Source: a virus
IMG/VR virus record: IMGVR_UViG_3300049489_000312
Coordinates: 1-51,404 of that record
Strand: one strand, 5' to 3'
Length of the DNA: 51,404 bases
Shown here piece by piece: positions 22,649 to 31,249 of this stretch. How positions within the stretch are numbered: position 1 is the first letter of the stretch; every line of letters begins with the position of its first letter. The notes under the pieces were generated by a model, which was not told the origin of the DNA, did not search any database, and worked only from the letters and a program-made list of their open reading frames with translations. A program made the position numbers and the translations under genes.

Positions 22649-23023
22649 ATGGCTGCTTTTGAGAACCCGATTGGCGTGACCAGCTTTGAGTCGAATGTTG
22701 ACGCGAGCGCCACGCCCTTCCGTTGTGTGAAGTTGTCCAGTGGCAAGGTCGTGTATGCCGGCGTTGCCGACGTGGCCATTGGCCTGCTGCAGAACAAGCC
22801 TGCGGTGGGCGCTACTGCTACTGTGCTGTTCTCTGGCATTTCCCGTGGCGTGGCGAGCGCTCCGATTCTGGAGAACGCCAAGGTGGCCCCGGCTGCCAAC
22901 GGCACCATCCGCACGGCGGTGAGCGGCGACACGCCCATCGGCATTGCGCTGGTTGCTGCTGCAGGCGCGAACGAAATCATCCCCGTTCTGGTTGGCCCGC
23001 TCGGGGGCACCCCGCTGCCGTGA
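22649..23023 (+). CDS. Capsid cement/decoration protein (DUF2190-like)
   Basis: 124 aa, ATG 22649 with GAGGTG upstream. Small all-beta protein with KVVYAGVADVAIGLLQNKPA, SGISRGVA and TPIGIALVAAAGANEIIPVL, typical of capsid-cement proteins encoded just before the major capsid. Related to the N-terminal domain of the 283-aa protein at 24406. Confidence 0.75.
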   Translation: MAAFENPIGVTSFESNVDASATPFRCVKLSSGKVVYAGVADVAIGLLQNKPAVGATATVLFSGISRGVASAPILENAKVAPAANGTIRTAVSGDTPIGIALVAAAGANEIIPVLVGPLGGTPLP

Positions 23024-23052
23024 TGCGCGGCAGTTCAACCCAAACGCGCATC
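23022..23052 (+). promoter_or_regulatory. Hairpin in the leader of the major capsid gene
   Basis: GATGCGCG (23022-23029), a 15-nt loop, CGCGCATC (23045-23052): a perfect 8-bp inverted repeat starting at the cement gene's stop and ending 4 nt before AGGAG of the capsid gene. No T tract follows, so mRNA stabilisation or translation control is likelier than termination. Confidence 0.45.
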
Positions 23053-23070
23053 GAGCGCAGGAGTTAATCA

Positions 23071-24039
23071 ATGCCCAGTCTTCCTACTTCTGGTGATGTT
23101 CACGTCAACCGACCGCTCACCAACATTGCCATCGCGTATATGCAGCAGGAGTCTGCGTTTATCGCTGGCAAGGTGTTTCCGGCGGTTCCGGTTGCCAAGC
23201 AGAGTGATTCCTATTTCATCTGGGACAAGGGTGACTTTGCCCGTGACGATGCCCGCGAGCGCGGTCCTGGCTCCCTGGCGCCGGTGGGTGCGGTCAAACT
23301 CTCGACCGACAGCTACAACGCCAAGGTCTTTGCTTACGCCAAACTGATCAGCGACCAAGAGCGCGCCAATCAGGATGACCCGCTCAACCTCGATAAGACC
23401 GCTGCCGAAGTGGTTGCTCAAAAGCTGCTTATCCGTCGGGAAAAGCAGTGGGTGAGCAAGTGCTTTGTCACTGGCGTGTGGGGCACCGATTTGGTTGGCG
23501 GTGTCGATTTCACCGTCTGGTCAAACTACGTCGCCTCTGACCCCGTCAACGACATCCGCCAGCGCATCTTCCAGCTGTGCAAGACCCCTGGCATCATGCC
23601 CAAGGATCTGAAGCTGGTGCTCGGGCCGGAAGTCTTCCAGAAGCTGCTTGACCATCCCAAGTTCTTGGAGCGGTACGAGCAGACCCAGGCTGCCATCCTC
23701 AACGAGCAGCTGATTGCCGCTGTGCTGGGTATCGGTGAAGTGCTGGTGCCGATGGCCACGAATAACACCGCCGCAGAGGGTGCGGCGGATTCGTTCGGTT
23801 ACATTCACGGCAAGAACGCTCTTCTGGTGCATGCGGCTCCGTCGCCTGCCATCAACGTGCCGTCGGGCGGGTATCACTTTACGTGGACCGGCCTCGTTGG
23901 TGCGGACGGAATGGGCATGCGCGTGAAGCGCTACCGCCGGGAAGAGTACGCGGCTGATCAGGTGGAGGGTGAGACTGCGTTTGATCCCAAGGTTGTGTCC
24001 CCCGCCCTGGGCGTGTTCTTCAGCGGCGCGGTTGCCTGA
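23071..24039 (+). CDS. Major capsid protein
   Basis: 322 aa, ATG 23071 with AGGAG upstream. Recognisable capsid family: RPLTNIAIAYMQQESAFIAG, KVFPAVPVAKQSDSYFIWDK, STDSYNAKVFAYAKLISDQE and REKQWVSKCFVTGVWGTD. Presumably HK97 fold, forming the icosahedral shell. Ends 18 bp before a strong terminator, consistent with high expression. Confidence 0.92.
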   Translation: MPSLPTSGDVHVNRPLTNIAIAYMQQESAFIAGKVFPAVPVAKQSDSYFIWDKGDFARDDARERGPGSLAPVGAVKLSTDSYNAKVFAYAKLISDQERANQDDPLNLDKTAAEVVAQKLLIRREKQWVSKCFVTGVWGTDLVGGVDFTVWSNYVASDPVNDIRQRIFQLCKTPGIMPKDLKLVLGPEVFQKLLDHPKFLERYEQTQAAILNEQLIAAVLGIGEVLVPMATNNTAAEGAADSFGYIHGKNALLVHAAPSPAINVPSGGYHFTWTGLVGADGMGMRVKRYRREEYAADQVEGETAFDPKVVSPALGVFFSGAVA

Positions 24040-24057
24040 GCAGTAGTTGTTGCGATG

Positions 24058-24104
24058 CGGGCTGGGTGTCGGCGTTCCCCTCCGATACCCAGCCCGTATT
24101 TTTT
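24058..24104 (+). terminator. Rho-independent terminator after the major capsid gene
   Basis: 15-bp stem (CGGGCTGGGTGTCGG pairs with CCGATACCCAGCCCG, one G-U), 9-nt loop, then TATTTTTT. The strongest terminator seen in the window. It probably trims read-through so capsid mRNA exceeds downstream messages. Confidence 0.92.
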
Positions 24105-24115
24105 AGGAGGAACGC

Positions 24116-24409
24116 ATGCACCGGAGAGCGACAATCAAAGAGCGTAGGCAGATGCCAGGAACTCTGGACGGCGTAACGCTCACCGCAGTTTACGCAATCC
24201 CGACTCCTGCTGGGACGATTGCCCCCGGCGAGGATGTCACGCGCATCGCAGCGACGTGGCCAAACCTCCCGATGTTTATCAAGCGTGGGTACATCAAGGC
24301 CAATCCTCCGGTGGATTGGGCCAGGCTCGCCGCGCATCTCAAGGATGGCCCCAAGCAGAAGCCTGCAGACAAGGCTCCTGAGAAGTCGGCCAAGAAGGTG
24401 AAGCCGTGA
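24116..24409 (+). CDS. Hypothetical head protein (97 aa)
   Basis: ATG 24116 with AGGAGG 5 nt upstream, directly after the terminator. Beta-like N-terminal half (LDGVTLTAVYAIPTPAGTIA), then a DWARLAAHL helix and a very Lys/Pro-rich tail (KQKPADKAPEKSAKKVK). No family recognised. The basic tail could contact DNA or an acidic partner in the head. Confidence 0.75.
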   Translation: MHRRATIKERRQMPGTLDGVTLTAVYAIPTPAGTIAPGEDVTRIAATWPNLPMFIKRGYIKANPPVDWARLAAHLKDGPKQKPADKAPEKSAKKVKP

Positions 24410-25257
24410 GCCGCGAGCAAGCAACGTCCATCGACGTCAATTCCGCAGCGACCCTGGAGGCATACCGGGCAGTCCGTCGGGATGGCTCCGGCAACCTCGT
24501 CTATGCCATTGCAGGGGAGGTTGCGATTGGCATCCTGCAGAACTCCCCCACGGTCGGGAAGTCTGGTCGTGTGCTGATTGACGGCATCTCGTCCGTGCAG
24601 TTGTCAGGGACCACCAAGGCGGGAGACTTCCTTTCCCCGGATGCTTTGGGAAAGCTCCGTGTTGCTCAGAACGGTGACGACATCGTCTGCCAAGCCCGCG
24701 AGGCAGGGGTTGCCAACGCGGTCATCCAGGCGGATGTCAATGTCGCTGGCACCTATGGGAACGTAGCCGGTGGGTCGGTTACGGGGTCTGGCGTTGCCAC
24801 GGAGCTTGCGGTTTGGAGCGGCCTGTCCTCGCTCACATCAATCCCCAACGGAACAGGAGCGCTCACCAATGACGGGTCAGGCAACTACACCTGGGAGTCT
24901 GCTGGTACGCCTACTGGCACGTATACTGTTCCTGGCACCGTTGCTGTTGGCGACGTTGTTGCGTCCACGGGGTCGGGCACGGCGGACAAAGCCGATGCGG
25001 ACAACCCAGCGGCGCGCCCGGCCATCGGAATTGTAGTCAGCAAGCCAACGGCTACGAGTGCGGTAGTCCAGTACGTTGGGGAGGTCAGTGGCCTGTCTGG
25101 CCTGAGCGCTGGTTCGGCGTACTTCCTTGACGTTACCGCAGGGGCCATGACGACGACGGCTCCCGCGTCACCGGCCATTTTCCAGAAGATTGGCTTTGCC
25201 AAGACCGCAACTGTGTTTGTTGCTCAATTCACCCCGGACTTTATCGTCCAGACGTGA
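24406..25257 (+). CDS. Decoration-like protein with DUF2190-type N-terminus (283 aa)
   Basis: GTG 24406 overlaps the previous stop (GTGA). The N-terminus (NLVYAIAGEVAIGILQNSPT, VLIDGISS) parallels the cement protein at 22649 (KVVYAGVADVAIGLLQNKPA). After a Gly/Thr/Ser linker a second beta domain of similar type follows (AVGDVVASTGSGTADKADAD, AAVQYVGEVSGLSGL-like). Probably decorates the head; two knob domains in one chain. Confidence 0.7.
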   Translation: MSREQATSIDVNSAATLEAYRAVRRDGSGNLVYAIAGEVAIGILQNSPTVGKSGRVLIDGISSVQLSGTTKAGDFLSPDALGKLRVAQNGDDIVCQAREAGVANAVIQADVNVAGTYGNVAGGSVTGSGVATELAVWSGLSSLTSIPNGTGALTNDGSGNYTWESAGTPTGTYTVPGTVAVGDVVASTGSGTADKADADNPAARPAIGIVVSKPTATSAVVQYVGEVSGLSGLSAGSAYFLDVTAGAMTTTAPASPAIFQKIGFAKTATVFVAQFTPDFIVQT

Positions 25258-25264
25258 GGAACCC

Positions 25265-25489
25265 ATGGCACGATTCCGTTACCTTGGAGAGCCTGAGCGG
25301 GCATCGGTTGTTGCGTATGGCCCGACGACGGTGATCCGTTATCGCAAGAAGGACGGCACCACTGTTTCGCTGAGTCCTGTTTCGCCTGCGACTGAGTTCG
25401 CGGTTGGGCAGGACATTGGCTACGACATCGACGACGACCGCGCGGTGAGGATGCTTTCTGCAGACTCTCGCTTTGCCCTCATCCCCTGA
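25265..25489 (+). CDS. Hypothetical structural protein (74 aa)
   Basis: ATG 25265 with GAGGA upstream. Small, beta-rich, acidic in the centre (GQDIGYDIDDDRAVRML). No motif recognised. Lies between two decoration-like genes with short spacers, so likely a minor head component. Confidence 0.7.
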   Translation: MARFRYLGEPERASVVAYGPTTVIRYRKKDGTTVSLSPVSPATEFAVGQDIGYDIDDDRAVRMLSADSRFALIP

Positions 25490-25501
25490 TAGGAGACTCC
25501 A

Positions 25502-27073
25502 ATGGCAGACCGTAAAGCTCTAGTCCTCAATGGCAACGCTCAGTCTCAGGTTCCCAACGCTGACAACCTTGTCGTCGGAGCAGGCATCACGACGGCAACG
25601 GGCAACCTGACGATCAACTCTAACGGCGGAACGGTGAACCTCGCCAGTTCTGCCAATCTGACTGCCGTTGGTGGCACCAGTGCGGTTGACCTGTCGGCTG
25701 CGTCTGGTCTGTTCAAGACCACGACCGGGGCTGTGACCATCGGCCCCGGCGCGGTGACGGTTAGCGGCGCGGCGACGTTCACGGCAGCTGGCTCTGCGGT
25801 CACGGTGAACAACGACGCGGTTGTCACCGGAGCCACCTACGCCAATGGCGGTGTGGATCGTTCCACTGCAGCTGCTCTGAGCATCGGCACCACGAATGCC
25901 AGTGCCGTCAATATTTCCAAGATTGGCGCCCTGACGACCATCAAGGGCAACCTGCAGGTGGACGGGACGGAGACGGTTGTTGGCACGTCCACGTTCCAAG
26001 ACAGCGCTACGTTTGAGGGCAACGTCACGTTCGGCAATGCCGCGACGGACACGGTTGCCTTCATCTCCCGCGTTGGCCCGTCGGGAAACCAAGACATCCA
26101 CTTTGTGAAGGAACTGGCTCACGTCATTGACGTGGATGCGTCCACCACGGCTGCAACCGCTGGTGGCGCTCTGACCATGCGTTCCGGCAACGGCAACGGC
26201 GCGGCTGGCGGTGCGTTGACCCTGGACACCGGGTCGGGTTCTGCCGGCGGTGCGTTGTCGATTGGTGCCACCAATGCGGCTTCCGTCGGGATCGGTCGCA
26301 GCGGCATCACCACGACGGTCACGGGCGGTCTGAGCCAGACCACGGGCGCACTGAACCTGACGGCGAATGCTGCGTCCGTCGTGAGCACGTCATCCGGCGC
26401 GTTGAATCTGGACGGCGCTGCTGGTGTGAACATCAAGGGCAGCGCTACCACGGCACTCGCCATCAACTCGGCGGGCACTGCCGTCACCGTCCAGGCCGGT
26501 GCGGTCCTCGGAACCATGGGCAGCGGCAACATCAACCTGCCCAACAACGGGTCCGCTCGGTTCCAAGTTGAGGGGTCTGCGGTTGGCTCAACGGTCACGG
26601 CTGCCAACCTTGACACCCTGACCAACGGGTCCAACGCGGATTCGCTGCACGTTCACGCAGCTGGTGCGGCAACTAATATCTCGCTCACTGGAACTTCTGG
26701 CGAGGCGATTGACGCTGGTGAGCTTGTTGCCATTGCCAACTCGGGTGGCAACCCCAGGCTCTTTCGCGCGGACGCAGCCAACGGGACTGCTGCGCGGGCC
26801 ACGGTTATCGGCGCGTCTGGGTCCACGGTGGGCGCATCGGGCAGCTCGGTCACCGTCTACGTGGCGGGTGAGCGGTCCATCCCTGACGCCCAATGGGACG
26901 CGGTCCCTGCAGCGGCGGATGTTGGGTCGCCTGCGTTTATGTCTGCCACGGTTGGCAACTGGACGCTGACGGCTCCGACCAGCGGCACCTACCAGCAGTG
27001 TGGCATTGTGACGCAGGGCGGGACCGGGGCTGTGAAGGTCGCACTTGGCGTGCAGTCTCGCATTGCGTTGTGA
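25502..27073 (+). CDS. Repetitive beta-rich head-fibre/decoration protein (523 aa)
   Basis: Very rich in Gly, Ala, Ser, Thr, Asn and Val, poor in Lys, no Cys until one near the C-terminus. Short repeating strands (LTINSNGGTVNLASSANLTA; GGALTMRSGNG, GGALTLDTGSG, GGALSIGATN) suggest a beta-solenoid or trimeric fibre. The C-terminal 130 residues (AGELVAIANSGGNPRLFRAD, VYVAGERSIPDAQW) form a compact knob of the decoration type. Function as a surface fibre is inferred from composition and position. Confidence 0.72.
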   Translation: MADRKALVLNGNAQSQVPNADNLVVGAGITTATGNLTINSNGGTVNLASSANLTAVGGTSAVDLSAASGLFKTTTGAVTIGPGAVTVSGAATFTAAGSAVTVNNDAVVTGATYANGGVDRSTAAALSIGTTNASAVNISKIGALTTIKGNLQVDGTETVVGTSTFQDSATFEGNVTFGNAATDTVAFISRVGPSGNQDIHFVKELAHVIDVDASTTAATAGGALTMRSGNGNGAAGGALTLDTGSGSAGGALSIGATNAASVGIGRSGITTTVTGGLSQTTGALNLTANAASVVSTSSGALNLDGAAGVNIKGSATTALAINSAGTAVTVQAGAVLGTMGSGNINLPNNGSARFQVEGSAVGSTVTAANLDTLTNGSNADSLHVHAAGAATNISLTGTSGEAIDAGELVAIANSGGNPRLFRADAANGTAARATVIGASGSTVGASGSSVTVYVAGERSIPDAQWDAVPAAADVGSPAFMSATVGNWTLTAPTSGTYQQCGIVTQGGTGAVKVALGVQSRIAL

Positions 27074-27109
27074 TAAGCCCTGCCGGCCATAACGGCCAAG
27101 GGGAAACCA

Positions 27110-27379
27110 ATGGAACCAATCAGCCTTACCGATGAGCAAAAGCAGAATGTAGCCACGTTGATGCGGGCACTCGTTGCAGCCAAGGAGCAGTTGGCGAATC
27201 TGACGGTTGAGATTCACATCGCGGAACAACGCAGGCTCCAGGCAGTCAGCGAGTGCATTGCAAAGACCAATGCGTACATCGATGAGTTGAAGCGCATCGC
27301 CACCGCTGGAGGAATCAATCTGGAAGGCGGCGAGCGGTTCACCTTCAACCCACAACTGATGCAAATCACCAAGGAGTAA
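27110..27379 (+). CDS. Coiled-coil hypothetical protein (89 aa)
   Basis: ATG 27110 with GGGGA upstream. Almost entirely a heptad-like helix (EQKQNVATLMRALVAAKEQL, VEIHIAEQRRLQAV), then a short C-terminal beta segment. Sits between two fibre-like genes; might trimerise or chaperone them. No family recognised. Confidence 0.72.
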   Translation: MEPISLTDEQKQNVATLMRALVAAKEQLANLTVEIHIAEQRRLQAVSECIAKTNAYIDELKRIATAGGINLEGGERFTFNPQLMQITKE

Positions 27380-27382
27380 CCC

Positions 27383-28774
27383 ATGGCAGAGGTCAAGCCG
27401 CTAAAGATTTCTGGGAATACCACAGCACAGGTTGACCCCAGTGCTGACTCCTATCGGATTCTTTCGTTGGGAGTTGGTGCGGCTGCGCCTCTGACCACCG
27501 GGTGGGTGACCTACGCTGGAGCGGCTACGCAAGTTGGGATGGCCGCTCCAGCGCTTTCTCCCGCTGGGCAGGGGAGAATCTACTTCGATTCAACATCAAA
27601 CAAGTTCCGCATCAGTGAGAATGGAGGTGCTTATACAGACCTCATTGGTGGAACGATTAGCGGGTCTGGTTCAGCCAACCAGATCCCATACTTCACCAGC
27701 GCTTCTGCGCTTTCGAGCAGCGCGAATCTGACCTGGGACACGTCTGCGCTTGTTGTCAAGAATGCCGGAAACTCGACCACTGCCTACCAGTTCCAAACCG
27801 CAGCGGGCGTTACGGTGTTGAATGTTGATACAACTAACCAGCGGATCAAGGTTGGCTCTACCGCCCCCGACACAAGCGCGCTGAATATTGGCGGCTCTGT
27901 TCATGCCTCGGGGTCCAGCGGAATAACATACATATTGGCTGAGGGGTCTGACACAGCAAACCAAGCGGCGTTGTCCGCGTATCAGAACGAGGGTGGAGGG
28001 AATACCGGCGAAAGCGTTATGCGCACCACGGGCAGTACACATGCCGGGACGACATTTGGCGTATCCGAAAACTATGCCTCCATGTGGACGTCGTACTTTG
28101 CCGGGACTTTCGCGGCGAACGGGAAACTGCTTTTTGGCACGCTGACCAACAATCCCGTGATATTCGGGTCCAACAATGCGGAGGCCATGCGGCTCCACAC
28201 CACGACATCGAACGTGTCCATTGGCACCACGTCGGACCTTGGCGCACTGGCGGTTAGCAACGGCGCCACGGCTGAGTCGATCCTTGTCCTGCGTGACAAC
28301 ACCACGACCGTTGTTGAGGTGGCCGACGGCGGCGACACCACAATCACAGAGCAACTTGGCGTGGGCGTGGCCCCGACGGAGAAACTGTCCGTCAAGGACC
28401 ACTCCGCGTTCACTGGGTCCGCCGCGCAACTGACCACGGGAGCCGTGCAGACCACGGACGCCACGCAGACGTCCTGCAAGGCACTCACGCTGGCGGATAA
28501 CACGCTCTACTGGCTTGAGGCCGACGTCATTGGGCGGGACACGGGCGGGACCGACCGTGCGTATTACAAGCTCGCCGGGCTGGTTTACCGCCAGGGTGGC
28601 GGGGCCACGCTGGGGACGGTCAATGTGATCGTTGAGGACGAAACCAACGCGGCCTGGGATGCCACCCTGACGGTGTCGTCCAACGACGTGCGGGTCAGCG
28701 TCACCGGGGCCGCAGCCACCACAATCAATTGGGTCTGCACCGTCCGCTATCAGGCTGTTTCCGGTAACAGCTAA
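27383..28774 (+). CDS. Fibre-like structural protein (463 aa)
   Basis: N-terminal region contains GQGRIYFDSTSNKFRISENG, a segment common in phage fibre and spike proteins, followed by tandem beta repeats (ALNIGGSVHASGSSGITYIL, SNVSIGTTSDLGALAVSNGA). The C-terminal 120 residues (TSCKALTLADNTLYWLEADV, YYKLAGLVYRQGG) look like a globular head-binding or receptor-binding domain found at fibre tips. Starts 4 bp after the coiled-coil gene. Confidence 0.72.
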   Translation: MAEVKPLKISGNTTAQVDPSADSYRILSLGVGAAAPLTTGWVTYAGAATQVGMAAPALSPAGQGRIYFDSTSNKFRISENGGAYTDLIGGTISGSGSANQIPYFTSASALSSSANLTWDTSALVVKNAGNSTTAYQFQTAAGVTVLNVDTTNQRIKVGSTAPDTSALNIGGSVHASGSSGITYILAEGSDTANQAALSAYQNEGGGNTGESVMRTTGSTHAGTTFGVSENYASMWTSYFAGTFAANGKLLFGTLTNNPVIFGSNNAEAMRLHTTTSNVSIGTTSDLGALAVSNGATAESILVLRDNTTTVVEVADGGDTTITEQLGVGVAPTEKLSVKDHSAFTGSAAQLTTGAVQTTDATQTSCKALTLADNTLYWLEADVIGRDTGGTDRAYYKLAGLVYRQGGGATLGTVNVIVEDETNAAWDATLTVSSNDVRVSVTGAAATTINWVCTVRYQAVSGNS

Positions 28775-28783
28775 GGAGTAACC

Positions 28784-30595
28784 ATGCGAAAGATTCTCCT
28801 TCTTACGTTCCTGGCGTGTGCTGGGCAGGCATCAGCCGCCACCGTGCGACCGTTGGTCAACCAAGGATCCCAAGCTTCCGACCCAGGCGGGGCATGCCAG
28901 ACTGGTCGCTGGTATTACAACACGACGGACAACATCTACAAGTGCTGTATCAACAGTGCGTGGGCACCTTGTGCGACGGGCGGGGCGCAGGGCGGTTTTG
29001 TTCCCAACGTGGACGCATCATTCTCCGCGAGTGTTGTGGAGACTTCGGACCTTTATTCTGGGAGCGTGATAGGCACAAACAGCGACGTCGTTTTGCCCTC
29101 AGACGGCAAGCCAATCTTCTTTTCTGTCTATGGGGGGACGATTTACTCAGACAAATGCGACGACACGGCTTGTTCCACTGTGACCACGTCCACCGTCAAG
29201 ACCGACAGATACGTGACCTCATCTAACTTCGATGCCTTCCTGTCCCCGGCAGGAAACGTGGCGTTTGTGTATGGGCAGGTGGCCAACCCCAACATCGTTT
29301 ATTGCAAATGCACAGACACGACGTGCAGCACAACCACATGCAATACGACGGCAGACACGTATGCAGGGGCAATTTACCCTATTGCCGCAAATACCATTGC
29401 GGGCGGTAAGGTAGCTATCTTTTTCCAAGACGCCAACCTGAAATACATTACCTGCGACGACCCGGACGCTGCGACACCATGCGGGACAATGGGAACGGTG
29501 AGGGATTTGTCGGCCTATGGAACTAGCGATCCCCTTGACGTCGTCCAGAACACGGACGGGTTTGCACTGATGTTGAGTGTGGAGCCACGGGTGTTCAAAT
29601 GCCAGGATGCAGGTTGCACAACCGTGTCTACTCAGCAAATAACGGGGCTTTCTGCGAACGTCTACGACGGGGCGCACCTCGTCGTCGGGGGATCGACGGG
29701 AAACATCGGGTACATCCTCCTTAGTCTTGGCCAAGAGACAAGACTTTGGTCCCTGACCCTGCCAAGCGGAACGGCATCTGGCACGCAGACAATCGCGGCG
29801 CCGTCTGGGGCGTATGTCGGTGGGTTCTTGACCCAGGCATTGGCCAAGACGGCTGGCGGGTATCCGGTCATATTCCGCCGCCCAGCGGTCTACACGCCTG
29901 CTGCGCCGGCATTGACGATCTACACCTGCGAAGACGACACTTGTACAAATTATTCTACGTACAACTCGGCGGGCACAACGTCCAACGGGGATCGCGGCTT
30001 GCTGTCCGCCGTGCTCAATACCGTCACCTCAGACATTGATTTTCAGCGTGGGTTGCCTAATTCCAACACGCGCTACGTGGGTGTTTACCAGATAGGGACC
30101 ATGTCCGCGTCTGGGGTCGACATTGGACTCACGGGAACGCGCTTCGCCAGCGGGTATTTTGGTGGCAAAGTGGAGGCGGGTTCCATGGTCGTCAACGGCC
30201 CTGCCCCCGCCTTCGGCAAAGTGGTCATCGGAGCGGCATCTACAGACCTGCGGCTCGACGTCACCGGAGACTTTGGCGTGCGTGCGGCTGCGCCAACTCC
30301 AACGACGTTCACCGGGACGCAGAATGACCTGGCACTGGGCAGGAACACCTTCGTCCGGTTGAGCGGGTCCAGCACTCCGATTGTGACGGGTATCTCCGCG
30401 AATAATCAGAACGGGAAAGTTATCATCCTAGCCAACGTCGGTGGCACTGCCATTCAAATCAACAACCAGTCCATAGGCTCCATTTCGGCCAACCGCATTA
30501 TCACTGGGACCGGGGCCGATATTTCTCTGGCGGCTGACGCTGCCTTGATGCTCATCTATGACGCGACCACGGCAAAGTGGCGCAAACTAAACTGA
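28784..30595 (+). CDS. Fibre-like protein with a Sec signal peptide (603 aa)
   Basis: The N-terminus MRKILLLTFLACAGQASA is a textbook signal peptide (basic n-region, hydrophobic core, ASA cleavage site). The mature part is Cys-rich with repeated C-x5-C motifs (KCDDTACST, KCTDTTCST, CEDDTCTN), suited to disulphides made in the periplasm. The C-terminal 150 residues (GTRFASGYFGGKVEAGSMVV, NDLALGRNTFVRLSG) look like fibre repeats. Secreted phage proteins in a structural operon are uncommon; it may be displayed or released from the infected cell. Lipoprotein processing is less likely (FLAC is a poor lipobox). Confidence 0.72.
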   Translation: MRKILLLTFLACAGQASAATVRPLVNQGSQASDPGGACQTGRWYYNTTDNIYKCCINSAWAPCATGGAQGGFVPNVDASFSASVVETSDLYSGSVIGTNSDVVLPSDGKPIFFSVYGGTIYSDKCDDTACSTVTTSTVKTDRYVTSSNFDAFLSPAGNVAFVYGQVANPNIVYCKCTDTTCSTTTCNTTADTYAGAIYPIAANTIAGGKVAIFFQDANLKYITCDDPDAATPCGTMGTVRDLSAYGTSDPLDVVQNTDGFALMLSVEPRVFKCQDAGCTTVSTQQITGLSANVYDGAHLVVGGSTGNIGYILLSLGQETRLWSLTLPSGTASGTQTIAAPSGAYVGGFLTQALAKTAGGYPVIFRRPAVYTPAAPALTIYTCEDDTCTNYSTYNSAGTTSNGDRGLLSAVLNTVTSDIDFQRGLPNSNTRYVGVYQIGTMSASGVDIGLTGTRFASGYFGGKVEAGSMVVNGPAPAFGKVVIGAASTDLRLDVTGDFGVRAAAPTPTTFTGTQNDLALGRNTFVRLSGSSTPIVTGISANNQNGKVIILANVGGTAIQINNQSIGSISANRIITGTGADISLAADAALMLIYDATTAKWRKLN

Positions 30596-30604
30596 GGTTA
30601 TGAC

Positions 30605-30832
30605 GTGGCTACCAATAAGATGACGTTCGTTGCAGGGATTGTTCTTGGGTCTGCTCTGACTATGGCTGCTCAAGGCGTAGGCGTTCCTCTGGCAAACATT
30701 GCCCAGGCAATGCTTGTGCTGGACAAGGTGTCGGTCATGGACATGGATGACGATGCCGGCGCACAACCGGCCTCAACGGTATCCATGCCGCCACTGGTTA
30801 TTGACGCAGGGGCCGGTGATGGTCCTCGCTAA
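30605..30832 (+). CDS. Small membrane-anchored or exported protein (75 aa)
   Basis: GTG 30605 with GAGG upstream, 9 bp after the fibre-like gene. N-terminal hydrophobic segment (MTFVAGIVLGSALTMAAQGV) fits a single TM helix or uncleaved signal; the rest is acidic (MDMDDDAGAQ). Function unknown. Pairs with the exported protein upstream. Confidence 0.6.
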   Translation: MATNKMTFVAGIVLGSALTMAAQGVGVPLANIAQAMLVLDKVSVMDMDDDAGAQPASTVSMPPLVIDAGAGDGPR

Positions 30833-31037
30833 CGGTGACCAACTTCCGTGTGGATGCACCTCGGGCGACTCAATTCTGGATGAGGCATTCCTTACCGCAC
30901 AATCTGGTGAGGTGTTGTCTGGATGGATTGCATGGGATTCTGTTGACGGTTCTGTGGTCATGGCCGACCAGCAAACTGACCCAGGCCCGTTTCACATGCG
31001 GACAGGTTGCGGTGCGGTGTATGGTCCTGGCCTATGA
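30819..31037 (+). CDS. Hypothetical protein (72 aa)
   Basis: ATG 30819 overlaps the previous gene by 14 bp. Short protein with LPCGCTSGDS and HMRTGCGAVY, possibly a small zinc or iron site, and WIAWDSVDGSVVM in between. Its stop couples to the next ATG (ATGA). No family recognised. Confidence 0.55.
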   Translation: MVLANGDQLPCGCTSGDSILDEAFLTAQSGEVLSGWIAWDSVDGSVVMADQQTDPGPFHMRTGCGAVYGPGL

Positions 31038-31249
31038 GCGATGTGCTTGTGGACGTTAACCCAGAGCTTGTTGTTTACCGCGTCAATGGCGTCTGGGCTT
31101 GGCGTTCCGGCAAGCCGATGGACCGCACGCACGTCGTAGGGGTCTTGATTGACCTGGCTGCACGGATGGACGTGCGCCGGAATATGCTGCTTGAGGCAGC
31201 CTACCAACTCCGACAGGGGCCAACGAATGCGAACAACAGTGATGGTTGA
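31034..31249 (+). CDS. Hypothetical protein (71 aa)
   Basis: ATG 31034 overlaps the previous stop. Alpha/beta: LVVYRVNGVWAWRSG, then a helix DRTHVVGVLIDLAARMDVRR. Three short genes here (30819-31418) separate the fibre-like block from the connector genes. Unknown function. Confidence 0.6.
   Translation: MSDVLVDVNPELVVYRVNGVWAWRSGKPMDRTHVVGVLIDLAARMDVRRNMLLEAAYQLRQGPTNANNSDG

Noticed and set aside
27074-27109. GGCC-ATAAC-GGCC inverted repeat as a terminator
   Set aside because: Only a 4-bp stem, no T tract, directly before a ribosome site.
25520-28503. Several long minus-strand frames under the fibre-like genes
   Set aside because: Repetitive Val/Ala/Pro-rich shadows of the Gly/Ala/Thr-rich plus-strand proteins.
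24116-31249. Moron-like or horizontally acquired cargo (toxin, integrase) in the decoration block
   Set aside because: No toxin, recombinase or flanking repeat motif found; composition matches neighbouring structural genes.
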